Shown here piece by piece: positions 8,508-17,714 of a stretch of DNA of 64,000 nt. The stretch lies in assembly GCF_029869545.1 (NCBI RefSeq), contig NZ_JARWQD010000090.1, forward strand, positions 1 through 64,000, written 5' to 3'. The DNA is from Nocardia wallacei (GTDB taxonomy: Bacteria > Actinomycetota > Actinomycetes > Mycobacteriales > Mycobacteriaceae). The notes under the pieces are model-generated. The model made no database searches. It was not told where the DNA came from and saw only the letters and a list, made by a program, of their open reading frames with translations. The position numbers were made by a program, and so were the translations under genes. Positions within the stretch are counted from its first letter, which is position 1. Every line of letters begins with the position of its first letter.

Positions 8508-8688
8508 ACATCCGCGCAACAAACGGGTGAATCCCCGCGCGGGCGCCCGACTACCTGTGCCCCGCTGTATCGGACATTCTTCTCGTCGATTGGTTACCCC
8601 GGCGCAATTCCGCTCTGCCGTTTACACTCACAGAGTTGATTTTGCCGGTCGGCCACCCATGCCGGCCGTGAGCACCCGGAGTAGCAGG

Positions 8689-9597
8689 ATGTTATCTCGA
8701 TGGAAGGGCGCCGCCCTGTGCGCGGCCGCCGCGGTTACCACCATTCTTCCGATCGCCGCGGCCACGCCCGCGCAGGCCGCCCCGCAGTGCCCCGACACCT
8801 ACGTCGTGGCGGTCCCCGGAACCTGGGAGACCTCGAAATCCGAGCCGGGCGAGGGCATGCTCGCCGCCGTCACCGACAACCTCCCCGGCACTGTGCGGAC
8901 GGACTACGTCGCCTATCCGGCGACGGCGTTCCCGTGGGAAGGCGACGTCTACGGCCGATCCAAGCGCGAGGCCCTCGACGGTGCCCGCGGACTGGTCGGC
9001 GCGATGGCGCAGCAGTGCGGCGCGACGCAGATCGCGCTGCTCGGCTACAGCCAGGGCGCCGACGCCGCGGGCGATCTGGCGAACGAGATCGGCACCGGGC
9101 TGGGCGTCGTCCCGCCGAGCCGCGTCTCACTGGTCGGGCTGATCGCCGACCCGCGCCGGTCCCCGGCCGACAACCTGATCGGCCCGCCCGTGCCGGGCGC
9201 CGGTGCCGGTGGTCCGCGCCTGGGTGGTTTCGGCTGGCTGACCCCCAAGACCTACACCTTCTGCGCCCCGGGAGACCTGTACTGCGCCATGCCCGATGGC
9301 GATTTCGCCGGTCGCATCGCCGGATTCTTCGCGCAGATCTCGAATCCGGACCCGGCTCAGTTCGGCCTGTACCAGCAGCAGGGCTCGAACCTGCTGGGCG
9401 ACGCCCTCGCCGCGGGCGGACTCGGCCTGCTGGGCGACCAGCTCAACGCCTCCGCCTACGACCAGCGCAAGCAGCAGATCGACGATTTCGTCAAGTCCGG
9501 AATCCACCAGAGCTACCCCGGATACGTGATCGGTGCCGGGGGCGCCACCCCGGTGACGTTCCTGCGCCAGCAGTTGATCAACTCGACGCGGAACTGA
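8689..9597 (+). CDS. Secreted cutinase-family esterase
   Basis: A 302-residue exported hydrolase. The signal peptide (LCAAAAVTTILPIAAATPAQA) precedes a cutinase domain: CPDTYVVAVPGTWE, the nucleophile elbow LLGYSQGADAAG with Ser in GYSQG, FCAPGDLYCAM with the catalytic Asp and a Cys pair, and a late His in SGIHQSYPGY. Length fits the mycobacterial/nocardial cutinase-like (Culp) group rather than compact fungal enzymes. Likely substrates are extracellular esters such as polyesters or lipids. The ATG at 8689 has GGAG seven bases upstream; GTG 8668 and ATG 8659 are possible but give longer n-regions. Confidence 0.92.
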   Translation: MLSRWKGAALCAAAAVTTILPIAAATPAQAAPQCPDTYVVAVPGTWETSKSEPGEGMLAAVTDNLPGTVRTDYVAYPATAFPWEGDVYGRSKREALDGARGLVGAMAQQCGATQIALLGYSQGADAAGDLANEIGTGLGVVPPSRVSLVGLIADPRRSPADNLIGPPVPGAGAGGPRLGGFGWLTPKTYTFCAPGDLYCAMPDGDFAGRIAGFFAQISNPDPAQFGLYQQQGSNLLGDALAAGGLGLLGDQLNASAYDQRKQQIDDFVKSGIHQSYPGYVIGAGGATPVTFLRQQLINSTRN

Positions 9598-9736
9598 GGT
9601 CCGCGGCGTCACGGCGGCGTCACGGCAATCCTTCGATAGTGCATCGGCGGGCCTGGGGTGGCCGTCCGGGCGGACACTGGTATCGGGACGTACGCGCGAA
9701 GAAACCACTGTGCCCCAGCTCATTCCGGACGGCGCC

Positions 9737-10609
9737 ATGCCCGGCCACACCGATGCGATCCGCGGACACCGCCACGATCGGAGTCCGCGGATCCGGTTGG
9801 CCGCGCTCGCCCTCGCCGCGGCCACTGCGCTCCTGCTGCCGGTAGCCGCGCCCGCTCGCGCCGACGAGCCGAAATACTATCTGGCGCTGGGGGATTCGCT
9901 GGCCGTGGGCTCCCAGTTCGGCAAGGGCCCCACCGATGAGGGTTACGCCGACCACCTCCACGCCGCACTGCGGGACCGCGAGCCCGGCCTGCGGCTGGTG
10001 AAGCTGGGCTGCGGCGGCGAGACCACCACGACGATGCTCGCGGGCGGGATCTGCCCGTACCCCGAGGGATCTCAGATGAGCGCCGCGGCCGCCTTCCTCG
10101 AGCGGCATGCGGGCCGGGTCGCCTACGTCACCCTGGACATCGGCGCCAACAACACCGAATGCGTCCTCGACGGCGACCTGGCCTGCGGTGTGCGCGGCGG
10201 CGGCGCGCTGCTGACCGAGCTGACGCGGATCGCCGCCCGGTTGCGGCAGGCAGGCGGGGACACACCGATCTACGCGGCGATGACCTACTACGACCCCGGG
10301 TTGGCCGCGTGGCTCTCCGGCATCCCGGGCCCGGCGATCGCGGCTGCCTCCGTCCCCCTGGTGGACACCTTCAACACCTGGGGCCGAACCGTCTACCACG
10401 CCAACGGTTTCGAGGTAGCCGACGTCAACGCCGCCTTCGACACCCACGACTTCACGCCGATCACCGATCCCCGCTACGGCACCATCCCCCTGAACGTCGC
10501 CCGCATCTGCGCCTGGACCTCCCAGTGCACCGACAACGACGGCCACGCCACCCCCGCCGGATACCGCCGAATCGCCGACGCCTTCCTGCCGGTTCTCACC
10601 CGGCCCTGA
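9737..10609 (+). CDS. Secreted SGNH/GDSL hydrolase
   Basis: A 290-residue exported lipase/esterase of the SGNH fold. After a signal peptide (AALALAAATALLLPVAAPARA), the nucleophile block is YLALGDSLAVGSQ. LGCGGETTTTM supplies the Gly block, VTLDIGANNTECV the Asn block (GANN in place of GxND), and DNDGHATPAGYRRIADAF the catalytic Asp/His near the C-terminus. Four or more cysteines suggest disulfides. It follows the cutinase gene by about 140 bases; both are exported esterases. A GTG at 9710 would add nine residues. Confidence 0.9.
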   Translation: MPGHTDAIRGHRHDRSPRIRLAALALAAATALLLPVAAPARADEPKYYLALGDSLAVGSQFGKGPTDEGYADHLHAALRDREPGLRLVKLGCGGETTTTMLAGGICPYPEGSQMSAAAAFLERHAGRVAYVTLDIGANNTECVLDGDLACGVRGGGALLTELTRIAARLRQAGGDTPIYAAMTYYDPGLAAWLSGIPGPAIAAASVPLVDTFNTWGRTVYHANGFEVADVNAAFDTHDFTPITDPRYGTIPLNVARICAWTSQCTDNDGHATPAGYRRIADAFLPVLTRP

Positions 10610-10724
10610 ATCCGGCGTATACGTTTCGGGTTACGGACATCCTGCCGTTCGAGTGCGAAAAGTGAACGCCGAGACCGTCGTCGTATAGCGCGGGACGAAC
10701 ACCCGGCCGCCCGCACGTGCCGAC

Positions 10725-11639
10725 TCAGTGCGTGCGGGTCAATGCCGAGGCGAGGCCGTCGGCGGTGGACTTGACGGCCGCGCCGAGGTCGGCGAGGGCG
10801 GTGGCGGACAGGCGTGTGTCGGGGCAGGCGACTATCGCGGCGGTGACGGTGCCGCCGTGGTGGATCGGCGCGGCGACGGTGACCACCGCGTTCTCCTCGC
10901 CCAGCTCCCGGGGGAGGTAGTCGATGGTGATGAGGTCGGCGATCATGCCGCCGAGGCGGTGGCGCAGCGGGTCGGTGACGGGGGAATTGCGCAGGGCGGC
11001 AAGGGCTTCCAGCATGGGGGCGGAATCGTCGGCGAGACGTTCGACGGAGTAGCCGCGGGTGCGGACGGCCTCGAGCACGTCGTGCAGGCGGTCGCGGTGG
11101 GCCGGGTCGGCGTGATCCAGCCAGGCATCGCGCTCGGAATCCGGTGCCCAGGCGACGAATTCGCGGGCCACGGGCGGGGCAAGGGGGAGGCGGCGGCCCT
11201 GGCGGATCCACGGCACCGACGGCGTGCCGACGACCTCGGTGACGAGCACGGCGTCGCCGTCGCGCTCGGCGAGGAAGACCGGCACACCCCGGCGCGCTGA
11301 CAGCTCCCGCATCGGCTCCAGGGCGAGGCGCCGCAGCGGGAAGGCGGCCTCCGCGCGCCGCGCCACGGTGAGCAGCCCGAGGCCGAGGCCGTAGTTGCCC
11401 TCGGCGTCGCGGACCGTCCAGCGGTCGGCGGTGAGCTGGGTGAGCACGGCGTGCGCCGTGGCGCGCGACAGCCCGGTATCGCGGACGACGCGCGCCAGCG
11501 ACAGGTGATCGGCCGGATGGCGGGACAGCAGCTCGATGACCCGGACCACGCGGTGGGTGGGTGGCGAGGCGGCCGCGGACCCATTTTCTGAAACAGGTTC
11601 TTGACCGGCGGGCCCGGACCGGCCTATCGTCGGTGTCAC
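10725..11639 (-). CDS. IclR-family transcriptional regulator
   Basis: A 304-residue regulator. An N-terminal winged helix (HRVVRVIELLSRHPADH, LARVVRDTGLSRATAHAVL) is followed by a ligand-binding domain with RRLPLAPPVAREFVAWA and the C-terminal GTVTAAIVACPDTRLSATA. It is divergent from cysD, so it may control the sulfate-activation genes, although most IclR proteins sense organic acids. No ATG exists in frame before the conserved region; the best start is GTG at 11639, on the edge of the operator-like palindromes. That would leave almost no leader, which is unusual and makes the start uncertain. Confidence 0.85.
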   Translation of the reverse strand: MTPTIGRSGPAGQEPVSENGSAAASPPTHRVVRVIELLSRHPADHLSLARVVRDTGLSRATAHAVLTQLTADRWTVRDAEGNYGLGLGLLTVARRAEAAFPLRRLALEPMRELSARRGVPVFLAERDGDAVLVTEVVGTPSVPWIRQGRRLPLAPPVAREFVAWAPDSERDAWLDHADPAHRDRLHDVLEAVRTRGYSVERLADDSAPMLEALAALRNSPVTDPLRHRLGGMIADLITIDYLPRELGEENAVVTVAAPIHHGGTVTAAIVACPDTRLSATALADLGAAVKSTADGLASALTRTH

Positions 11640-11640
11640 A

Positions 11641-11669
11641 ATATCGAACGATAGCGTCGAATATTCGAC
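11641..11669. promoter_or_regulatory. Operator-like palindromes between iclR and cysD
   Basis: GTCGAATATTCGAC (11656-11669) is a perfect 14-bp palindrome, and ATATCGAACGAT (11641-11652) beside it is a near-palindrome with similar half-sites. Both sit between the divergent regulator and cysD, where an IclR dimer or tetramer would be expected to bind. Confidence 0.55.
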
Positions 11670-11714
11670 ACTGCAAGTCTGAGTGTTCGGCGCGGTGAGT
11701 GAGAGAGCGCAGTG

Positions 11715-12620
11715 ATGCGGACGGGATACGAGCTGTCGCATCTGGCGGCCCTGGAGGCCGAATCGGTGCACATCTTCCGAGAGGTCGCGGCGACCTTCGA
11801 ACGGCCGGTGCTGCTGTTCTCCGGCGGCAAGGATTCGGCGGTGATGCTGGAGCTGGCGCGCAAGGCGTTCTGGCCCGCGCCGCTGCCGTTCTCGCTGCTG
11901 CACATCGACACCGGGCACAACTTCGACGAGGTGATCGACTTCCGCGATCGCACCGCGGCGCGGATCGGGGCGCGGCTGCTGGTGGCGCGGGTGCAGGACG
12001 ATATCGATGCCGGGCGCGTGACGGAGCGGCCGGGGGAGACCCGCAACCGTCTGCAGACGACGACCTTGCTGCGCGCCATCGCGGAGCACCGGTTCGACGC
12101 GGTCTTCGGCGGCGCCCGCCGCGACGAGGAGAAGGCCCGCGCCAAGGAGCGGGTGTTCAGCTTCCGCGACGAGTTCGGGGCCTGGGAGCCGCGGGCGCAG
12201 CGGCCGGAGATCTGGAACCTCTACAACGGCAGACACCGTGCGGGCGAACACATCCGGGTGTTCCCGCTGTCGAACTGGACCGAGCTCGACATCTGGGAAT
12301 ACATCGATCGGGAGGCGGTGGAACTGCCCTCCCTGTATTACGCGCACCGCCGCACGGTGCTGCGCCGCGACGGAATGCTGTTGGCCGCCGGGCGATTCCT
12401 GGCACCCCGCGCCGGTGAGGAGGTCCTCGAGGCCACCGTGCGCTTCCGCACCGTCGGCGACGCCACCTGCACCGGCTGCATCGAGAGCACCGCCGCCGAC
12501 CCGGCCGCGGTGATCGCCGAAACCGCCGTCACCCGTGTGACCGAACGCGGTGCCACGCGTGCCGACGACCGAATCTCCGAGTCCGGCATGGAAGATCGCA
12601 AGCGGGAGGGGTACTTCTGA
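11715..12620 (+). CDS. cysD: Sulfate adenylyltransferase small subunit
   Basis: A 301-residue ATP sulfurylase catalytic subunit, transferring AMP from ATP to sulfate to make APS in complex with CysN. The PP-loop SGGKDS is at residues 36-41, followed by [18 protein letters not shown], the conserved [15 protein letters not shown] and the substrate-site segment [23 protein letters not shown] motif near the C-terminus is usual. Its stop overlaps the cysNC start by one base (TGATG), so translation is probably coupled. GTG 11712 is directly adjacent and could also initiate. No cysH or sulfite reductase gene is present here. Confidence 0.97.
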   Translation: MRTGYELSHLAALEAESVHIFREVAATFERPVLLFSGGKDSAVMLELARKAFWPAPLPFSLLHIDTGHNFDEVIDFRDRTAARIGARLLVARVQDDIDAGRVTERPGETRNRLQTTTLLRAIAEHRFDAVFGGARRDEEKARAKERVFSFRDEFGAWEPRAQRPEIWNLYNGRHRAGEHIRVFPLSNWTELDIWEYIDREAVELPSLYYAHRRTVLRRDGMLLAAGRFLAPRAGEEVLEATVRFRTVGDATCTGCIESTAADPAAVIAETAVTRVTERGATRADDRISESGMEDRKREGYF

Positions 12621-14500
12621 TGGGCCGCAACCTGTTACGGCTGGCGACGGCCGGGAGTGTGGACGACGGGAAATCTACGCTGATCGGGCGCCTGCTGTTC
12701 GACTCCAAGAGCCTGTTCACCGATCAGCTGGCCGCTATCGAGCGGGTGAGCGTCCAACGCGGCGCCGCCGCGGCGGATCTGGCGCTGGTCACCGACGGGC
12801 TGCGCGCCGAACGCGAGCAGGGCATCACGATCGACGTGGCCTATCGCTACTTCGCCACGCCGCGAAGGAAATTCGTCATCGCCGACACCCCCGGGCACGT
12901 GCAGTACACCCGGAACATGGTGACCGGCGCGTCCACCGCCGACCTGGCCCTGATCCTGGTCGACGCGCGCCACGGCGTGGTGGAGCAGACCCGCCGCCAC
13001 GCCTTCCTCGCCGCGCTGCTCGGGGTGCCGCACCTGGTGGTGTGCGTGAACAAGATGGACCTGGTCGGCTGGTCGGAGAGCCGGTTCGACGAGATCCGTA
13101 CGGAATTCGCCGGTTTCGCCGCCAAACTGACCGTCGGCGACCTGAGCTTCGTGCCGGTCTCGGCGCTGCACGGCGACAATGTCGTCGACCAGTCACCGCA
13201 TATGCCGTGGTACCCCGGCCCGCCGCTGCTGCGTCACCTCGAGGACGTGCACATCGCCTCGGACCGGAACCTGATCGACGCCCGGCTGCCGATCCAGTAC
13301 GTGATCCGCCCGCGGAGTATGGGCCACGAGGAGACCGACGCCGCGCAGCGCAGCTACGCGGGCACGGTGGCCGGTGGCATCTTCAAGCCGGGTGACGAGG
13401 TGGTGGTGCTGCCCTCGGGCCGCACGACCCGGGTGGCGCGCATCTGGGGCCCGGGCGGCACCAAGGTGGACGAGGCGTTCACGGGGATGGCGGTGTCGCT
13501 GACCCTCGACGACGATATCGATGTCGGGCGCGGAGATATGCTGGCGCGCCCCGGGAATCGCCCGCACATCGCCCGCGATCTCGACGCCATGCTGTGCTGG
13601 TTCTCCGACGACACGGTGCTGCGGGTCGGCGGGGACTACGAGCTGCGCACCGCCGCGCAGTCCGGCAGGGTGCGTGTCACCGGGCTGGACTATCGCCTCG
13701 ACGTGAACACGCTGCACCGCGTCACGGAGGCGGAAAGCCTGGCGCTCAACGACATTGCGCGCGTCTCGCTGGCCGGTCGGCAACCGCTGATGGCCGATGC
13801 GTACCGCGACAACCGCCGCACGGGCAGCTTCATCCTCGTCGACGAGGCGACGAATCAGACGGTGGCGGCGGGGATGATCCTGGCGCGCGACACGGGGGCC
13901 GCGCCGGAATCCGAGCGCCGCGGCCGCAGCGCGAACGTGGTCTGGCAGAGTTCGGCGGTCACCCGCGCCGAACGCCCGCACGAGGGCGCCACGCTCTGGC
14001 TCACCGGCCTGTCGGGCTCCGGAAAGTCCACGATCGCAGTGGAATTGGAGCGGCAGCTGGTGGAATCGGGCCGCCCCGCCTACCTGCTCGACGGCGACAA
14101 CCTGCGCCACGGGCTGAACAACGATCTCGGCTTCGGCGACGACGACCGCCGCGAGAACATCCGCCGCGTCGCCGAGGTCGCCGCCCTGTTCGCCGATGCC
14201 GGTGTGACCGCGATCGTCTCCCTGATCAGCCCGTTCGCCGCCCAGCGCAAGCTCGCCCGGGCGGTGCACGGCGACAGGGGATTACCGTTCCACGAGATCT
14301 TCGTCGACACGCCCCTGGCGCTGTGCGAGCGCCGCGACCCGAAGGGGCTGTACGCCCGCGCCCGCGCGGGGGAGCTGCGCGAGTTCACCGGCATCGACTC
14401 ACCCTACGAGCCGCCCCAGCATCCGGATCTCGTGGTCACCCCCGGCCACGGCACGCCCGCCGAGATCGCCGCGCACATCCGTCGCCAACTGCGACTGTAG
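12620..14500 (+). CDS. cysNC: Bifunctional sulfate adenylyltransferase GTPase subunit / APS kinase
   Basis: A 626-residue fusion. The N-terminal part is the CysN GTPase: G1 GSVDDGKST near residue 13, G3 DTPGH, G4 NKMD, then EF-Tu-like beta barrels to about residue 430. The C-terminal part from about 455 is APS kinase: GLSGSGKST near 462, [16 protein letters not shown], and [14 protein letters not shown] with the phosphorylation-site Ser. With CysD it converts sulfate to PAPS, which feeds both reduction and sulfotransferases. Fused CysNC is usual in mycobacteria and relatives. A sulfotransferase gene three genes downstream is a likely user of the PAPS. Confidence 0.97.
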   Translation: MGRNLLRLATAGSVDDGKSTLIGRLLFDSKSLFTDQLAAIERVSVQRGAAAADLALVTDGLRAEREQGITIDVAYRYFATPRRKFVIADTPGHVQYTRNMVTGASTADLALILVDARHGVVEQTRRHAFLAALLGVPHLVVCVNKMDLVGWSESRFDEIRTEFAGFAAKLTVGDLSFVPVSALHGDNVVDQSPHMPWYPGPPLLRHLEDVHIASDRNLIDARLPIQYVIRPRSMGHEETDAAQRSYAGTVAGGIFKPGDEVVVLPSGRTTRVARIWGPGGTKVDEAFTGMAVSLTLDDDIDVGRGDMLARPGNRPHIARDLDAMLCWFSDDTVLRVGGDYELRTAAQSGRVRVTGLDYRLDVNTLHRVTEAESLALNDIARVSLAGRQPLMADAYRDNRRTGSFILVDEATNQTVAAGMILARDTGAAPESERRGRSANVVWQSSAVTRAERPHEGATLWLTGLSGSGKSTIAVELERQLVESGRPAYLLDGDNLRHGLNNDLGFGDDDRRENIRRVAEVAALFADAGVTAIVSLISPFAAQRKLARAVHGDRGLPFHEIFVDTPLALCERRDPKGLYARARAGELREFTGIDSPYEPPQHPDLVVTPGHGTPAEIAAHIRRQLRL

Positions 14501-14540
14501 CCGTGCGGCAAGCACATTCCGCATCGAGAACAGGAATCCG

Positions 14541-15734
14541 ATGGAACCATCCCAGCCCGATCCGCCCCTGACCGAGCCGCTGCGCGCCGCCATCGCCGAG
14601 GCCGAAAGGCTCATCGCCACGGCCGAATTCATTCGCGACGAGCGCGACCTGGCCGAGGGTTACGAGTATCTCGCGGGCAGCATCCAGGCCGTGCTGCAGC
14701 TGTCCGGCGTGCACGGCACCAGTCACCCGTACTTCGTCACCTCCACCGGCCCGTACACCAAGATGGCCCTGGACAACCCGGACACCCTCTACTACCACGC
14801 CAATATCGAACCGGGCGCCGAATACCTGGTCACCGGCACGCGCGGCACCACCGCGGATCTGAGTTTCCAAGTGCTCAAGGGCGATTACACCGCCACCGAT
14901 GTGCCCGGCGGCGAGGACGCGTTCGACGATCGCCGCCTCGACATCGCCGCGGACGGCTCGTATCGGCTGAGATTCGGTCCGCCGAAGGACGATCCGGAGC
15001 CGAACTACTTCGCCCTCGGCGAGGGCGCGTCGATGCTCGCGGTCCGCGAGGTGTACGGCGACTGGAGCACCGAGCACAAGGGCAGCATCCGCATCGAGCG
15101 CGTCGACACCGTCGGAACCGCCCCTGCCGCACCGGGTGTCGAGCAGCTGCGCAAGCGCTACCGCGCGGCCGCTCGCATGCTGATGCAGCGCATCCACACC
15201 TGGTTCAACTTCCCCAAGTGGTTCTATCTGGACCTGCCGGTGAACACGCTGACCGAGCCGCGGCTGACACCCGGCGGGCTCAGCACCCAGTACTCCTCGG
15301 TCGGCCACTTCGACCTCGCCGACGATCAGGCGCTGCTGATCACGGTGCCGAAATCCGATGCGCCCTACCAGGGTTTCCAGCTCGGCAGCCGCTGGTACAT
15401 CTCGCTGGACTACGTCCACCATCAGACCAGCCTCAACAGCGCCCAGGCACAGGTCGATCCCGACGGGATGATCCGCATGGTGGTGTCGGCGCGCAACCCG
15501 GGCGTGGCGAACTGGATCGAGACGACCGGATGCACGCACGGCATCCTGCAGTTCCGCTGGCAGCGCACCGATCGCGCGATGACGCCCGCGGACGGCCCGG
15601 TGGCCGAGGTGGTGCCGTTCGGCAAGGTGCGGGATCTGTTGCCGCACTACGAGAGTAACGCCGTCGACGAGGCCGGGTGGCGCGAGCGGATCGCGACGCG
15701 GCAGCGTGGTTTCGCGGCGAGGATGCTCGGATGA
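14541..15734 (+). CDS. DUF1214-domain protein
   Basis: A 397-residue protein of the DUF1214 (DUF1254-related) type. The N-terminal helix EPLRAAIAEAERLIATAEF is followed by PDTLYYHANIEPGAEYLVTG, YFALGEGASMLAVREVYGDW, and the conserved C-terminal WYISLDYVHHQTSLNSAQAQ and MVVSARNPGVANWIE. No signal peptide is seen. Function is unknown. The order DUF1214, SDR, sulfotransferase is, as I recall, that of M. tuberculosis Rv3531c-Rv3530c-Rv3529c near the cholesterol genes, so the three probably act in one pathway on a lipid or sterol-like substrate. Start ATG; 40 bases after cysNC. Confidence 0.88.
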   Translation: MEPSQPDPPLTEPLRAAIAEAERLIATAEFIRDERDLAEGYEYLAGSIQAVLQLSGVHGTSHPYFVTSTGPYTKMALDNPDTLYYHANIEPGAEYLVTGTRGTTADLSFQVLKGDYTATDVPGGEDAFDDRRLDIAADGSYRLRFGPPKDDPEPNYFALGEGASMLAVREVYGDWSTEHKGSIRIERVDTVGTAPAAPGVEQLRKRYRAAARMLMQRIHTWFNFPKWFYLDLPVNTLTEPRLTPGGLSTQYSSVGHFDLADDQALLITVPKSDAPYQGFQLGSRWYISLDYVHHQTSLNSAQAQVDPDGMIRMVVSARNPGVANWIETTGCTHGILQFRWQRTDRAMTPADGPVAEVVPFGKVRDLLPHYESNAVDEAGWRERIATRQRGFAARMLG

Positions 15735-15751
15735 GCGTGGGAGGAAACACT

Positions 15752-16537
15752 ATGAGCACCGCATTGCTGGCGGACAAGGTCGTCGTGGTCAGCGGCGTCG
15801 GGCCCGGGCTCGGCCGATCGATCTGCCTGGAGGCGGCCGCGGCCGGGGCGAAGGTGGTGCTGGCCGCCCGCACCGAGTCCCGCCTGAAGGAGGTCGCCGC
15901 CGAGATCGAGGCCGTCGGCGGCGAAACCCTCTGCGTGCCCACCGATATCGCCGACGACGGCGCGGTCGACAATTTGGTGCGGCGCACGCTCGACACCTTC
16001 GGCCGCGTCGACGCCCTGGTCAACAACGCCTTCGCGGTACCGTCGATGAAACCGCTGGCCCGCACCGACTTTCAGCAGATCCGCGACAGCGTGGACCTGA
16101 CGGTGCTGGGCGGCCTGCGCATGACACAGGCATTCACCGCCGCGCTGGCCGAGACCAAAGGCGCGGTGGTGATGATCAATTCGGCCGTACTGCGCCACTC
16201 CGAACCCCGCTACGGCAGCTACAAGATGGCCAAATCCGCCCTGCTGGCGATGTCGCAGACGCTGGCAACCGAGCTGGGGGACAAGGGTATCCGCGTCAAC
16301 AGCGTGGCGCCCGGATACATCTGGAGCGACCAGCTGAGGTGGTACTTCGGCGAGGTCGCCGAGAAGTACGGCATCACCGTCGACCAGGTATACGAGCAGA
16401 CCGCCGCCCGATCGGATCTCAAACGCCTGCCCGAACCGGACGAGATCGCGCACGCCGTGGTGTTTCTCGCCTCCGACTGGTCCAGCGCCATCACCGGCCA
16501 GACCCTCGACGTCAACTGCGGCGAATACCACGCCTGA
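15752..16537 (+). CDS. Short-chain dehydrogenase/reductase
   Basis: A 261-residue classical SDR. The cofactor loop is SGVGPGLGRS, a variant of TGxxxGxG seen in this SDR group. It also has ALVNNAF (NNAG variant), the catalytic Ser in MINSAVLRHS, and YxxxK in SYKMAKSALLAM. The C-terminal ITGQTLDVNCGEYHA is typical. It presumably oxidises or reduces a hydroxyl or keto group on the substrate shared with its DUF1214 and sulfotransferase neighbours. The ATG at 15752 has GGGAGG seven to eight bases upstream; an earlier ATG overlapping the preceding stop is less likely. Confidence 0.93.
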   Translation: MSTALLADKVVVVSGVGPGLGRSICLEAAAAGAKVVLAARTESRLKEVAAEIEAVGGETLCVPTDIADDGAVDNLVRRTLDTFGRVDALVNNAFAVPSMKPLARTDFQQIRDSVDLTVLGGLRMTQAFTAALAETKGAVVMINSAVLRHSEPRYGSYKMAKSALLAMSQTLATELGDKGIRVNSVAPGYIWSDQLRWYFGEVAEKYGITVDQVYEQTAARSDLKRLPEPDEIAHAVVFLASDWSSAITGQTLDVNCGEYHA

Positions 16538-16552
16538 GACAAGGACCGCTCC

Positions 16553-17689
16553 ATGACCACCCGCACCGACGTAGGCACGGTCGAGGATCTGCACGCCTCG
16601 GCCACCAGGGCCTGCGGCCTGACCGACTTCGGTTCCCCCGACTACCACGAGGCCCTCGGCGTCCTGCTCGAGTCCTATCGACGCGATGCCGACCTGACCG
16701 AGCTCGGCAGCAAGATGAATCGCTACTTCCTGCGCGGCGCCCTGGTCGCCCGCGCGCTGAGCGAAGCCTCCTGGAAGGCCCACCCCGCCTACGACGAAAC
16801 CCCGGTCACCAGGCCGATTTTCGTCACCGGCCTGCCCCGCACCGGCACCACCGCGCTGCATCGCCTGCTGGCCGCCGATCCGCGCCACCAGGCCCTGGAG
16901 ATGTGGCTGACCGAGTTCCCGCAGCCCCGGCCGCCGCGCGAAACCTGGGCCGACAACCCGGTATACCGGCAGATCGACGCCGGATTCGCCCAGCATCACA
17001 TCGAGAACCCGGAATTCATGGGCCTGCACTACATGTCCGCCGCCGAGGTGGAGGAGTGCTGGCAGCTGCTGCGGCAGACGGTGAAATCGGTGTCCTACGA
17101 ATGCCTGGCCTACCTGCCCACCTACTCGCAGTGGCTGCGGCGGCAGGACTGGACCGACGCCTACGCCCGCCACCGCGGCAATCTGCAGCTGATCGGCCTG
17201 GGCGACGAGCGCCGCTGGATCCTGAAGAACCCCAGCCATCTGTTCGCCCTCGACGCGTTGATGGCCGTGTACCCGGACGCGCTGGTGATCCAGACCCACC
17301 GCGACCCCGCCACCGTCCTGGCCTCGGTGTGCAGCCTGTCCGAGCACGCCGCCCGGGGCTGGTCGCACACCTTCACCGGGTCCCGCATCGGCGAGAGCCA
17401 GCTCGAGCTGTGGTCGCGGGGGCTGCACGAATTCACCACGGCGCGTAAGCGTTACGACCAGGCGCAGTTCCTGGACGTCGACTTCGCGGACCTGCGCGCC
17501 GATCCGCTCGGCACGGTCGAATCGATCTACCGGGCCTTCGGCATCGAGTTCACCGAGGCGGCCCGCGCGGCCATGTCCGCCCTCGACGAGGAGAGCCGCA
17601 CCGGCGACCGCCGACCCGTGCACCGATACGACCTGTCCGATTACGGGCTGACCGAGGACCGGATCAGGCAGGAGTTCCGGCTGCCCTGA
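16553..17689 (+). CDS. PAPS-dependent sulfotransferase family protein
   Basis: A 378-residue sulfotransferase-like protein. PIFVTGLPRTGTTALHRLLA near residues 83-102 is the 5'-phosphosulfate loop. WILKNPSHLFALDALMAVYP and VIQTHRDPATVLAS form the 3'-phosphate site with the conserved Arg. The family transfers sulfate from PAPS to hydroxyl groups. It sits 15 bases after the SDR gene and in the same run as cysD-cysNC, which makes PAPS. The acceptor is unknown; by position a lipid or steroid alcohol is plausible. Confidence 0.9.
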   Translation: MTTRTDVGTVEDLHASATRACGLTDFGSPDYHEALGVLLESYRRDADLTELGSKMNRYFLRGALVARALSEASWKAHPAYDETPVTRPIFVTGLPRTGTTALHRLLAADPRHQALEMWLTEFPQPRPPRETWADNPVYRQIDAGFAQHHIENPEFMGLHYMSAAEVEECWQLLRQTVKSVSYECLAYLPTYSQWLRRQDWTDAYARHRGNLQLIGLGDERRWILKNPSHLFALDALMAVYPDALVIQTHRDPATVLASVCSLSEHAARGWSHTFTGSRIGESQLELWSRGLHEFTTARKRYDQAQFLDVDFADLRADPLGTVESIYRAFGIEFTEAARAAMSALDEESRTGDRRPVHRYDLSDYGLTEDRIRQEFRLP

Positions 17690-17714
17690 ATCGTTCGCCA
17701 CGACGGGCGGGCGA

